From Minwuia sp048007105 (lineage in GTDB: Bacteria; Pseudomonadota; Alphaproteobacteria; Minwuiales; Minwuiaceae), in assembly GCF_048007105.1 (NCBI RefSeq), contig NZ_CP180352.1, positions 3,968,001 through 4,032,000 on the forward strand: DNA of 64,000 nucleotides, written 5' to 3'. The notes below the pieces were generated by a model. The model made no database searches, was not told where the DNA came from, and saw only the letters and a list, made by a program, of their open reading frames with translations. Shown here in pieces: positions 23,281 through 31,568 of the stretch. Within the stretch, counting starts at the first letter, position 1. Each line of letters starts with the position of its first letter. The position numbers were made by a program, and so were the translations under genes.

Positions 23281-24015
23281 ATGGTTCAGATCGGCCTGCT
23301 TTCCACGGAACAGCCGCCCTCGCCGCTGGTTCTGGCGCTTGCGCCTGCATTGGCGGCGACCGGGCTGCGCGTGGCCGCGGCGGTCGACGATTTCCTCGCC
23401 TTCGATGCCGACCGGCTGAATGCCGGCGGTCTGCTGATGATCCGCTGCAGCGGTCCGGCGGCGGCGGACCGCCTGCCGGCGGAACGGGTCTTCTGGATCG
23501 GCGAACCGCCCTTTACCCGCCCAATCCCGGTGGGGCGCACCCTCGGCAAGGCGCGGTTCCACGAAGTCGTCGGCGTCCTGACCGGGCGGGCATCCGGCGG
23601 GCCGCTGGAGGACGCGGTGCTGCAGACCGGCGCCTATATCCTGACCGGACTCAGGGAGTTCGACCGCCAGACGGCGTTTCACGCCATGCAGGGCGCCCTG
23701 AGTTCCGGCACCGCCGCGGAGCGGTTCGCGCTCATCTTCGGCGACGAGGCGCTCGATGATCCCGCCTCCATCGCCCCGCTGGCGCAACAGCGGCTCGACG
23801 TTGTCGCCGACCGGCGCGGCGCGGTCTCCGGCTGGTCGGGCGCGCCGCTGCGCGCGGCGCTGGAAACCCTCGGCCCGCGCGGCGCCATCGGGCGGCTCGC
23901 GCCGGCAGGATTCACCACCGGCCCGAAGAAGGCCATCGCGCGCATCTACGCCGATGACGACCGAGCCTTGACGAAAGCCGAGGGACAGATCCGCTCGGCC
24001 CTCAAGCTCGGCTAG
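23281..24015 (+). CDS. Unrecognised cytoplasmic protein
   Basis: 244 residues starting MVQIGLLSTEQPPSPLVLAL. Family not recognised. It has no signal peptide or clear membrane helix. It alternates short hydrophobic strands with Ala-rich helices (GLLMIRCSGPAAADRL, RVFWIGEPPF), suggesting an alpha/beta fold. The C-terminus, ALTKAEGQIRSALKLG, is helical. Codon use matches the neighbours, the frame is clean, and the stop overlaps thiY's stop region by 4 bases, so it is a real gene. The upstream 115 bases are shared with the divergent DUF547 gene. Confidence 0.6.
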   Translation: MVQIGLLSTEQPPSPLVLALAPALAATGLRVAAAVDDFLAFDADRLNAGGLLMIRCSGPAAADRLPAERVFWIGEPPFTRPIPVGRTLGKARFHEVVGVLTGRASGGPLEDAVLQTGAYILTGLREFDRQTAFHAMQGALSSGTAAERFALIFGDEALDDPASIAPLAQQRLDVVADRRGAVSGWSGAPLRAALETLGPRGAIGRLAPAGFTTGPKKAIARIYADDDRALTKAEGQIRSALKLG

Positions 24016-24946
24016 CGGAGCTCGACCGCGTAGGCTTCAGCCAGCAGCGCCTCGTCGATCATGCCCTGTTCCTTCAGGAACCTGGCGAACCCGTCATAGC
24101 GCGCGCGGTCCAGCGCCGAGGGGCGCAGGGCGAAGCGCGGCAGCGTGTCGGCCCAGGCGCGGCGGTTGAGCTCATCGTCCAGATCCGGGTTCTGCTCCAG
24201 GAACAGTTCCCACGACTTCTTCGGCTCGTTGACCATGTACTGCACGCCCGCCTCGATCGCCTCGATGAAGGCGCGGTAGCGGGGGTCGGCCACGGAGTCC
24301 TTGTGAGCGACCACGATGAGTTCGTCATAGGCCGGCACACCCTCCGCCTCGACATAGAAGGCGCCGGCGGACGGCCGAGAATATCCATCTGGTTCAGCTC
24401 GAAATTGCGGAAGGCGCCAATCACGGCGTCCACCTGGCCGGAAATCAGCGACGGCGAGAGTGAGAAGTTGACGTTGATCAGTTCGATGTCGTCCAGCGTC
24501 AGCCCGTGCTTCGCCAGCATCGCCTTCAGCATCGCGTCCTCGAAGCCGCCGACGGAGTAACCGACCTTGCGGCCCTTGAGATCGCCGATCGAGCGGATCG
24601 GCGCTTCGTCCAGCACAACGAGTGAGTTGAGCGGGGTCGCCACCAGCGTCGCGATCCGACGGAGCGGCAGCCCCTCGGCGACCTGCAGATGAAGCTGCGG
24701 CTGATAGGAGATCGCGAGGTCCGCCTTCCTGGCCGCCACCAGCTTGGGCGGATCGTTCGGGTCGGCGGGGGCGATGAATTCGACTTCCAGGCCGCGCTTC
24801 GAGAACTCGCCCCGGGCTTCGGCGACATAGAGCGGCCCGTGGTCCGGGTTCACGAACCAGTCGAGCAGAACGGTCAGCCTGTCGGCAGCCGAGGCCGGTC
24901 CGGTCAGGGCGAGCGCCAGCAGGGCTGCGGCGAGGATACGGAGCAT
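24012..24946 (-). pseudogene. thiY: ThiY-like thiamine-precursor binding protein, split by a -1 frameshift
   Basis: The N-terminal frame starts at 24946 with a signal peptide (MLRILAAALLALALTGPASA) and continues RLTVLLDWFVNPDHGPLYVA through FELNQMDILGR. The C-terminal frame resumes with SAGAFYVEAEGVPAYDELIV and ends at 24012. The switch lies at about 24366-24380 in GC-rich sequence. One missing base there restores a 311-residue protein of normal NMT1/THI5-like length. ThiY is the periplasmic binding protein for pyrimidine thiamine precursors (formylaminopyrimidine type). It is the last gene of the riboswitch-controlled thiZ-thiX-thiY unit. Both halves keep full coding quality, so this is either a very recent lesion or a sequence error. 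Confidence 0.85.
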
Positions 24947-24949
24947 GGA

Positions 24950-25714
24950 TCAGTCCTTTCCGTTGGAAGAGAAGGTGTCGGGCTGCCAGGGCAGCGCCCA
25001 GCGCAACAGGCGGTCCACAGTGAGCCAGAGCAGCACGGCGAAGACCGCCAGAACGAACAGCGCGGCGAACATCAGGTCGATCTGCATGCGCCCGTTGGCG
25101 TGCAGCATCAGATAACCGAGGCCGGCGCTGGAGCCGACCCATTCGCCGACCACGGCGCCGATGGGCGCAACGCCCGCAGCGACCCGGAGACCTGACCCGA
25201 GCGACGGCAGGGCGGCGGGGATGCGGACATGGCGTATGACGGCCCAGCGGCTGCCGGTCATTGTCCGCGCCAGTTCCACCCAGCCGGGATCGGTGCGGCG
25301 GAGACCGTCGAGAAAGGCCGTGGCGACGGGAAAGAAGATGATCAGCGTCGCCATCGCGACCTTCGACCAGAGTCCGTAGCCGAGCCAGAGCACGAGCACC
25401 GGCGCCAGGGCGAAGACCGGCAGCGCCTGCGAGGCCACCAGCACCGGCAGCCCGAAGCGGCGCGCCCACTCGAAGCTGTGGACCAGCAGGGCGGAGAGAC
25501 AGCCGATGACGGTGCCGAAGAACAGCCCCAGCACGATCTCCAGCGCGGTCGGCCCCAGGTGCCGTAGGATCAGTTCATGCCGCTCGGCCAGCGTCTCCGC
25601 GACCTGGAGCGGGCCGGGCAGCAGGAACGGCTCGATGCCGGACAGCCGCACATAGAGACCCCAGAGGAACACGAGGACGGCAAGACTGACGATCCCGTAG
25701 CCGAAGTTCCTCAT
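24950..25714 (-). CDS. thiX: ThiX-like ABC transporter permease for thiamine precursor
   Basis: 254 residues starting MRNFGYGIVSLAVLVFLWGL. It is a BPD_transp_1 permease with about six membrane helices and the cytoplasmic EAA-type loop FLDGLRRTDPGWVELARTM followed by PAALPSLGSGLRVAAGVAPI. It belongs to the SsuC/TauC/ThiX group. The start overlaps the thiZ stop by 4 bases and thiY begins 3 bases after its stop. The TPP riboswitch ahead of thiZ fixes the likely substrate as a thiamine pyrimidine precursor. Confidence 0.85.
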   Translation of the reverse strand: MRNFGYGIVSLAVLVFLWGLYVRLSGIEPFLLPGPLQVAETLAERHELILRHLGPTALEIVLGLFFGTVIGCLSALLVHSFEWARRFGLPVLVASQALPVFALAPVLVLWLGYGLWSKVAMATLIIFFPVATAFLDGLRRTDPGWVELARTMTGSRWAVIRHVRIPAALPSLGSGLRVAAGVAPIGAVVGEWVGSSAGLGYLMLHANGRMQIDLMFAALFVLAVFAVLLWLTVDRLLRWALPWQPDTFSSNGKD

Positions 25715-26463
25715 GCCGCGGCATCCCGGCCGAGGGCATCGATGAGATCGCGCCAGAGCGCCTGCGTGCCGGCGCTGTCAGGTGCGCGCGGCGCGGCGCC
25801 TTCGGGCGTGCGATCCAGGACCACGGCGGCCGGCTCGCCCGCCAGAACGACGATCCGGTCAGCGATGCGGATGGCCTCCCACGGATCATGGGTCACCAGC
25901 ATGACCGTCCGGCCCTTCAGAAGGCGGGCGGCGAGGTCCTGCAGCCGGATCCGGGTCAGGGCATCGACCGAAGAGAAGGGTTCGTCCATCAGCACGATGG
26001 CGCGGTCTTCCATCAGGGTCCGCGCAAGCGCCGCGCGCTGCCGCATCCCGCCCGAGAGTGCCGCTGGCCGCTTGGCCGCCTCATCGGCCAGCCCCACGGC
26101 CCGCAGCAGGCCTTCGACGCGCTTGCCGTCCCGGGCCTCGCCGCGCAGCCGGGATCCCAGGGCGACATTGCCGGCGGCCGTCAGCCAGGGCAGCAGCAGG
26201 TCCGTCTGCCCCATGAAGGCGACACGTTCGGCGAGCGGGCCGCCATCGTCCGCGTCGACCCGGCCGGGTCCGGAGACCAGCCCGGCGATGCGCCGGAGCA
26301 GCGTCGACTTGCCGACGCCGCTGGGGCCGAGCACCGCGGTCAGGCGGCCGCCCTCAATCTCCAGATCGAGTCCGCGGATGATGTCGCGGCCGGCATAGCT
26401 GACGGTGATATCGCTGATCGAGAGGCCCGGCGCATGCGCGGCTCCCTCCGCCCCCTGGGGCAT
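25711..26463 (-). CDS. thiZ: ThiZ-like ABC transporter ATPase for thiamine precursor
   Basis: 250 residues starting MPQGAEGAAHAPGLSISDI. Walker A is GPSGVGKSTL, the signature is LSGGMRQRAALARTL, Walker B is AIVLMDEPFSSVD and the switch His is in THDPWEAI. It belongs to the nitrate/sulfonate/taurine-type ATPase group. It is the first gene after the TPP riboswitch, only 7 bases from the aptamer's 3' edge, so TPP binding probably hides its ribosome-binding site (GAGGGAAGG). Confidence 0.85.
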   Translation of the reverse strand: MPQGAEGAAHAPGLSISDITVSYAGRDIIRGLDLEIEGGRLTAVLGPSGVGKSTLLRRIAGLVSGPGRVDADDGGPLAERVAFMGQTDLLLPWLTAAGNVALGSRLRGEARDGKRVEGLLRAVGLADEAAKRPAALSGGMRQRAALARTLMEDRAIVLMDEPFSSVDALTRIRLQDLAARLLKGRTVMLVTHDPWEAIRIADRIVVLAGEPAAVVLDRTPEGAAPRAPDSAGTQALWRDLIDALGRDAAA

Positions 26464-26470
26464 CGTACCT

Positions 26471-26583
26471 ACCTTCCCTCCGCCGGCGTCGGCGCACTGC
26501 GCCTGTCCGGATCAGGTTCAAGGGGTCGTTCCACGAAACGGGAACCTCTCAGCCGCACCCTTGCGGCTCCCCCGGATGACGCC
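26471..26583 (-). promoter_or_regulatory. TPP (THI-box) riboswitch
   Basis: Read on the minus strand, the conserved THI-box blocks appear in order: GGGGGAGCC, GGCTGAGAGG, ACCCCTTGAACCTGATCCGG and finally GGAGGGAAGG. GGCGTC at the 5' end can pair with GACGCC near the 3' end. An extra small hairpin (GGCGC-AGT-GCGCC) is inserted between the CTGATC block and the 3' block, a known kind of variation. The 3' end merges with the thiZ ribosome-binding site, pointing to translational control. TPP should repress thiZXY. Confidence 0.93.
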
Positions 26584-26639
26584 ACTATAGGAGGAGCGGT
26601 CCCGGAGTCGAGGCCGTTTCATTTTGGTGACGGACCGGT

Positions 26640-27764
26640 TTGCGCAGACGTACCTACTTCATCGGCAGCGAGATCTACCGCAATTCCCGCTATGCGAACC
26701 GCCACCCGCTGGCGATTCCGCGGGTCTCGACAGTGATCGACCTGACCCGGGCGCTGCACTGGCTGCCCGAGGGGGTCTATCTGGACAGCCCGGTGGCGTC
26801 CGTCGACGAGCTCTGCCGCTTTCACGATCCCGACTACGTCGCCGCCGTGCAGCGCGCCGAGGCGCGGCAGAAGCCGGATCCGGAGTTGCTGGAACGCTAC
26901 AATATCGGCCAGCTGGAAAACCCGGTCTTCGGCGAAATCTTCCGCCGCCCTGCAACGGCGGCCGGCGCCAGCCTGATGGCGGCCGAGATGATTGCCGCGG
27001 ACCGCGCAGACCGCATCTACACGCCCGCCGGCGGCACGCATCACGGCCAGCCCGGCCGCGCCAGCGGCTTCTGCTACTTCAACGATCCGGTGCTGGCGAT
27101 CCTGCGGCTGAAGGACCGGGGCGTCCGCCGCATCGCCTATGTCGATCTCGACGCCCACCACTGCGACGGCGTCGAGGATGCGACCCATGACGATCCGGAT
27201 GTCCTGACCATCTCGACGCACGAGCACGGCCGCTGGCCGCACGATGCATCGGCACCCCAGCGGCAGAGCGCCAGCGTCGTGAACCTCGCCCTGCCACGCG
27301 GCGCGACGGATGCGGACCTCCGTCTGCTGACAGAGCGTGTGATTCTGCCGCGGCTGCAACGCTTCGGACCGGACGCAGTGATTGTCCAGGCCGGAGCGGA
27401 CGCGCTGGCCGACGACCCGCTGAGCAAGCTGTCCCTGAGCAATCGCGGGCTCTGGCGGGCGGTCCGCCAGATCGACCGGATCGCCGGGAAAATGATCGTG
27501 CTGGGCGGCGGCGGCTACAATCCCTGGTCCGTGGCCCGGTGCTGGACCGGGATATGGGGTGTGATCGCCGGCTTCGCCCGCCCGAACCGTCTGCCCGAAG
27601 GGGCCGAATCCGTGTTACGCGCTCTCACCTGGAAGCGTGCCGCCGGCCGCAATCCCCCGGAACACTGGTTCACGACCCTGGCCGACCGGGAGGCCGGCAG
27701 CCACATCCACCCCGAGGTCCTCGACCTCGCAGAAAGAGAGCAGCGTCTTGCGCAAGTGGCTTAG
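26640..27764 (+). CDS. Histone deacetylase-superfamily (AcuC-like) amidohydrolase
   Basis: 374 residues from TTG at 26640; an in-frame stop at 26628 rules out a much earlier start. It has the arginase/deacetylase fold signatures: TPAGGTHHGQPGRASGFCYF with the His pair, VDLDAHHCDGVED with the zinc-binding Asp and His, QAGADALADDPLSKL with the second Asp, and GGGGYNP with the transition-state loop. Members deacetylate acetyl-lysine, acetylpolyamines or similar amides in the cytoplasm; bacterial substrates are mostly unknown. It overlaps the next gene by 17 bases. Confidence 0.9.
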   Translation: MRRRTYFIGSEIYRNSRYANRHPLAIPRVSTVIDLTRALHWLPEGVYLDSPVASVDELCRFHDPDYVAAVQRAEARQKPDPELLERYNIGQLENPVFGEIFRRPATAAGASLMAAEMIAADRADRIYTPAGGTHHGQPGRASGFCYFNDPVLAILRLKDRGVRRIAYVDLDAHHCDGVEDATHDDPDVLTISTHEHGRWPHDASAPQRQSASVVNLALPRGATDADLRLLTERVILPRLQRFGPDAVIVQAGADALADDPLSKLSLSNRGLWRAVRQIDRIAGKMIVLGGGGYNPWSVARCWTGIWGVIAGFARPNRLPEGAESVLRALTWKRAAGRNPPEHWFTTLADREAGSHIHPEVLDLAEREQRLAQVA

Positions 27765-28185
27765 CATCCTCCTGATCGTCCTCTGCCTGCCGGCTGCTGC
27801 GCAGGAGGCGAACTACCAGACCCTGCTGGTCGAGACGTCAACCGGCGAACGGCTCTTCATGGTCGAAGTCGTCGATACGCCGGCGGAACGGGCGCAGGGG
27901 CTGATGAACCGGGCCAGCCTGCCGCAGGATCACGGCATGCTGTTCGATTTCGACGTGGAGCGCCGGGTCAGTTTCTGGATGAAGGACACCCTGATCCCGC
28001 TCGACATGCTGTTCGCCGATGCCGAGGGCCGGATCCGTCACATTCATCCCGACGCCGTGCCGCATGACACGACTGCGATCCCGTCGACCGTCCCTGTCCG
28101 CTATGTGCTCGAGATCAACGGCGGCCTGTCGCGGGAACTGGGGATCGCGCCCGGCGACCGGCTGCGCGTCGACCGGCTGGAGTAG
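27748..28185 (+). CDS. Exported DUF192 protein
   Basis: 145 residues from TTG at 27748 (MRKWLSILLIVLCLPAAAQ), with AGAAAGAGAG upstream. The start is chosen because it gives a clean signal peptide. The DUF192 domain is clear: VDTPAERAQGLMNRASLPQD, GMLFDF, VSFWMKDTLIPLDMLF, then YVLEINGGLSRELGI. It is a small secreted or periplasmic beta-fold of unknown role. It overlaps the deacetylase gene and precedes tRNA-Pro by 53 bases. Confidence 0.88.
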   Translation: MRKWLSILLIVLCLPAAAQEANYQTLLVETSTGERLFMVEVVDTPAERAQGLMNRASLPQDHGMLFDFDVERRVSFWMKDTLIPLDMLFADAEGRIRHIHPDAVPHDTTAIPSTVPVRYVLEINGGLSRELGIAPGDRLRVDRLE

Positions 28186-28238
28186 CCGTGTTCGCTTGCG
28201 CAAGACAGGCGGCTTCGCTATCTGGAGCCGGTGGGCTA

Positions 28239-28315
28239 CGGGGCGTAGCGCAGTCTGGTAGCGCACCGGTTTTGGGTACCGGAGGTCGTTGGTTCAAATC
28301 CAATCGCCCCGACCA
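28239..28315 (+). tRNA. tRNA-Pro (UGG anticodon)
   Basis: 77 bases including encoded ACCA. The acceptor stem CGGGGCG/CGCCCCG pairs perfectly. The D arm is GCGC/GCGC. The anticodon stem CCGGT/ACCGG has loop TTTGGGT, giving anticodon TGG. The T arm GTTGG-TTCAAAT-CCAAT has one terminal G-T pair. All invariant positions are present. Confidence 0.97.
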
Positions 28316-28342
28316 GCCCGCCAGCCAGATGGGGTTCGAAAC

Positions 28343-28636
28343 ATGAGCGCACGCATTTTCAGGCCGGCCAAGACGGCCATGCAGTCCGGCAAGGCCGCAA
28401 CCCGCAGGTGGCGGCTGGAATTCCGCGCCGACGCCGCGCGGCATCCCGATCCGTTGATGGGCTGGACGTCGCTGGCCGACACGCAGAGCCAGGTCAAGCT
28501 GGAGTTCGACACCAGGGAAGAGGCCGTCGCCTATGCAAAGAAGCACGGCATCGACGCCAAGGTCTTCGAGCCGCGCGAACGTCCGATGAAGATCAAGGCC
28601 TACGCAGACAATTTCGCCTACAACCGCGTCGTCTGA
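28343..28636 (+). CDS. Ndufs4-type (ETC_C1) complex I accessory subunit
   Basis: 97 residues from ATG at 28343 (MSARIFRPAKTAMQSGKAAT). It matches the alphaproteobacterial and mitochondrial NADH dehydrogenase accessory subunit family (ETC_C1_NDUFA4 domain, Ndufs4 homologue): RWRLEF, DPLMGWTSLADTQSQVKLEF, EEAVAYAKKHGI and KIKAYADNFAYNRV. It associates with respiratory complex I on the cytoplasmic side. It follows tRNA-Pro by 27 bases and ends 6 bases from the convergent DUF924 gene. This family is a good alphaproteobacterial marker. Confidence 0.93.
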   Translation: MSARIFRPAKTAMQSGKAATRRWRLEFRADAARHPDPLMGWTSLADTQSQVKLEFDTREEAVAYAKKHGIDAKVFEPRERPMKIKAYADNFAYNRVV

Positions 28637-28642
28637 CAGGGC

Positions 28643-29194
28643 TCAGAAGGAACTCTTCGGCTCCTTGAGGAACTCGGCCTCCTCGGGCGTGGTTTCGCGG
28701 CCGAGCACGGCGTTGCGGTGCGGGAATCGGCCGAAACGCTCGATGATCTCGTGGTGACGCACGACGTAGCTGTAGGTGTTCTCGTCCAGCTCCAGCCGCT
28801 TGAACAGATCGAGCGAACGCGTCTGCACCGCCAGATCCTCCGAATGTTCGAAGGGCATGTAGAGGAAGTGGCACTTCTCGACCGGAATCTGCCGGTCGAG
28901 GCCACGCTCGATGGCCCTTTCAGCAACCGCCAGCGCCTTTCTGTCCGTCGCCCAGGCGCGCGGGTCCTCGCGGAACATGTTGCGCGGGAACTGGTCCAGG
29001 ACGATCACCAGGGCGAGCGCGCCTTCCGGCGTTTCCTGCCAGTGATCCAGCGCGCCGGAGGCCGCCTTTTCGTAAAGGTCCATGAAATCTTCCCGGATGC
29101 GCTGGTCAAGCGCATCGTTGCGGTCCCAGTAGTCGCGGCCGCTCAGTTCCCCAAACCAGAAGCTGAGCACCCTTGCAATCTCGAGGTCTTCCAT
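28643..29194 (-). CDS. DUF924 family protein
   Basis: 183 residues from ATG at 29194 (MEDLEIARVLSFWFG), with GGAGG 8 bases upstream. DUF924 signatures: VLSFWFGELSGRDYWDRND, LALVIVLDQFPRNMFREDPRA, MPFEHSEDLAVQ and RHHEIIERFGRFPHRNAVLG. It is an all-helical, TPR-like fold. Bacterial members have no firmly known function. Confidence 0.92.
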   Translation of the reverse strand: MEDLEIARVLSFWFGELSGRDYWDRNDALDQRIREDFMDLYEKAASGALDHWQETPEGALALVIVLDQFPRNMFREDPRAWATDRKALAVAERAIERGLDRQIPVEKCHFLYMPFEHSEDLAVQTRSLDLFKRLELDENTYSYVVRHHEIIERFGRFPHRNAVLGRETTPEEAEFLKEPKSSF

Positions 29195-29259
29195 CAGTGC
29201 CGCCTCCGCGTTAAGTCCGAACGGCGTCAAACCTAACGTAGCGGCGGGGAGGATCAATC

Positions 29260-30276
29260 GTGCGGCTTAGCGTTCTGGACCAGAGCCCGATCCGCTCCGG
29301 CGCGACACCGGCCGACGCGATCGCCGAAAGCATCGAACTCGCCAGAGCCTGCGACCGGCTGGGCTATCACCGCTACTGGCTGGCCGAGCACCACGCTTCC
29401 GGCGGGCTCGCCGGCGCGGCGCCGGAGATCCTGATCGGCCATATCGCCCAGGCGACGCAGAATATCCGCGTCGGATCCGGCGGCGTCATGCTGAGCCATT
29501 ATTCCGCCCTGAAGGTCGCCGAGACCTTCCGCATGCTGGAGACGCTGCATCCCGGCCGCATCGACCTCGGCGTCGGCCGGGCGCCCGGCAGCGATCAGAA
29601 GACCATGCAGGCCCTGCGCGCGGGCCCGGGCTCCGCCTCCATCGACTACTACCCCCGGCAGGTCCTGGACACGATCGGCTTCATGGAAAACCGGCTGGAG
29701 GACGATCACCCCTTCCGCGGCATCATCGCCCAGCCCGCCGGCGAGACCGTTCCTGAAGTCTGGATGCTGGGATCGTCAATGGACAGCGCCGCCTACGCCG
29801 CGCATTTCGGCCTGCCCTTCTCCTTCGCCCACTTCATCACCCCGCGCGGCGGCGACATGGTCGCTGAAGCCTACCGCCAGCGTTTCCGGCCGTCGGAACG
29901 CTATCCCGAGCCACGCCTCAGCGTCGGTGTGTTCGCGCTGGCCGCGGACACCGAGGAGAAGGCCGAGTATCTGGTCAAGTCGCGCAATCTCTGGCTGGTC
30001 CGCCTGATGAAGGGCGAACTGGGACCGTTTCCGACGCCCGAGGAGGCCGACGCCTACACGTACGGCCCCCACGATCTGGAGATGCTGGAGGCCAACCGGG
30101 GCCGCTCAATCGCGGGCACTCCGGACAAGGTTGCCCGGCAACTGAGTGAGCTTCGTGACACCTATCAGGCGGACGAACTTGTGGTCGTCACCATCAGTCA
30201 CGACTTCGAAGCCCGCGTCCGGTCCTACGAACTTCTTGCCCGCGAATTCGGTCTGCAGGCGAAGGCCGCCGCGTGA
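29260..30276 (+). CDS. Luciferase-like (LLM-class) flavin-dependent monooxygenase
   Basis: 338 residues from GTG at 29260 with GGGGAGG upstream. It begins MRLSVLDQSPIRSGATPADA and contains YHRYWLAEHHASGGLAGAAP, IRVGSGGVMLSHYSALKVAE and IDLGVGRAPGSD, the standard TIM-barrel FMNH2-binding pattern of the LLM group 1 (MsnO8/YhbW-like) enzymes. It needs a partner flavin reductase; none is adjacent. The next gene starts at its stop (GTGA overlap). Substrate unknown. Confidence 0.9.
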   Translation: MRLSVLDQSPIRSGATPADAIAESIELARACDRLGYHRYWLAEHHASGGLAGAAPEILIGHIAQATQNIRVGSGGVMLSHYSALKVAETFRMLETLHPGRIDLGVGRAPGSDQKTMQALRAGPGSASIDYYPRQVLDTIGFMENRLEDDHPFRGIIAQPAGETVPEVWMLGSSMDSAAYAAHFGLPFSFAHFITPRGGDMVAEAYRQRFRPSERYPEPRLSVGVFALAADTEEKAEYLVKSRNLWLVRLMKGELGPFPTPEEADAYTYGPHDLEMLEANRGRSIAGTPDKVARQLSELRDTYQADELVVVTISHDFEARVRSYELLAREFGLQAKAAA

Positions 30277-31568
30277 CCACAGCTACCGCAGGCGCAGACC
30301 CCACGGCCGGCAGTCGTCTCGGCGGCGGCCGGGCCTGGATCGTCTGGTTCCTGGCCGCGAACGCCTTCTTCTTCGCTTTCTTCCAGCGCGCCGCGCCGAG
30401 CGTCATGGTCGATCCGCTGATGACGACCTTCTCCGTCGGCGCGGGCGTGATGGGCAATCTCGCCGCACTCTATCTCTACATCTACGCCGTGCTGCAGCTG
30501 CCCGTCGGGCTGATGCTCGACCGCTGGGGGCCGCGCATCCTATTGACCGGCGGCATGCTGGTGGCCGCGGCAGGCACCGCCGCCTTCGCCTTCGCCGAGA
30601 ACATCTGGGTCGCCTATGCCGGCCGTCTGGCCATCGGCGCCGGCTCTGCCGTCGGCTTCATCTCGGCATTGACGCTGGCGGCCGCCTGGCACACGCCCGG
30701 ACGGTTCGGCATGTTTTCCGGCATGACCATGGGCTACGCCATGCTCGGCGGCTTTCTGGCGCAGGGGCCGCTCGGCCATGTGGTCGAGCAGATGGGCTGG
30801 CGCGATCCCGTCGCCTTTACGGCCGTCTGGGGCGCCGCGCTGGCAGTCCTGATCTGGATCGTGGTGCGCGACCGACCCGACGGCGGCCGGGTCCAGCGAA
30901 CGGGCAGCCAGAGTCTCGGGCGCTCGCTGCTTCAGGCGATGAGCCTGCGCCACAACTGGGTGCTGGGCGTCTATGGCTGCTTCCTGTCCGGCCCGTTCCT
31001 GAGCTATGGCCTGCTCTGGGGCGTGCCGCACATCATGCTGATCTACGATGTGGGCCGCGAGACCGCCGGCTTCAGCGCCTCGCTGATGACGATCGGCTTT
31101 GCCATCGGCGGCCCGCTCGGCGGATTCCTTTCAGACCGGTTCCGCCGCCGCAAGCTGCCGCTGATGATCGCTGCCGGCACGTCGCTGCTGCTGTGGGCGG
31201 TCATGCTCTATGGCCCGCCGATGCCGTTGTTCACCTATCAGATCATGATCTTCCTCGTCGGCCTCTTCGGCGGCTCGATGATCCTGACCCTGGCGCTCGC
31301 CCGCGAACTCTCGCCGCCCTCGATCGGCGGTGCGGTCACCGGCTTCGTCAACGGCGCCTTCGTCGGCGGCGGCGCGCTGATGCAGCCGCTGGTCGGCATC
31401 GTGCTGGACCTTGCCTGGGATGGCACGGTGACAGCAGACGGCGCGGTCCCGTACTATTCGCCGGCGCATTTCGACACGGCCTTGTCGGTTCTGCCGATCC
31501 TTGTAGGGATCGGATTCCTGATTTCCTTCGTAATGCGTGAAAGCTACTGCAGACCGGTGGACGGATGA
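30273..31568 (+). CDS. Major facilitator superfamily transporter
   Basis: 431 residues from GTG at 30273, overlapping the previous stop. Twelve membrane helices are expected. The first-half loop is MLDRWGPRILLTGGM, close to the MFS signature after helix 2, and a matching FLSDRFRRRKLPLM lies in the second half. An NTE-like AERVMVDPLM-type start region resembles hexuronate or organic-anion carriers only loosely. Coupling with the LLM monooxygenase suggests a shared substrate; none can be named. Confidence 0.87.
   Translation: MTTATAGADPTAGSRLGGGRAWIVWFLAANAFFFAFFQRAAPSVMVDPLMTTFSVGAGVMGNLAALYLYIYAVLQLPVGLMLDRWGPRILLTGGMLVAAAGTAAFAFAENIWVAYAGRLAIGAGSAVGFISALTLAAAWHTPGRFGMFSGMTMGYAMLGGFLAQGPLGHVVEQMGWRDPVAFTAVWGAALAVLIWIVVRDRPDGGRVQRTGSQSLGRSLLQAMSLRHNWVLGVYGCFLSGPFLSYGLLWGVPHIMLIYDVGRETAGFSASLMTIGFAIGGPLGGFLSDRFRRRKLPLMIAAGTSLLLWAVMLYGPPMPLFTYQIMIFLVGLFGGSMILTLALARELSPPSIGGAVTGFVNGAFVGGGALMQPLVGIVLDLAWDGTVTADGAVPYYSPAHFDTALSVLPILVGIGFLISFVMRESYCRPVDG

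Noticed and set aside
26640..27764. Reading the HDAC-family gene as a true acetoin-utilisation acuC.
   Set aside because: No acetoin genes are nearby and the superfamily has many substrates, so only the family name is given.
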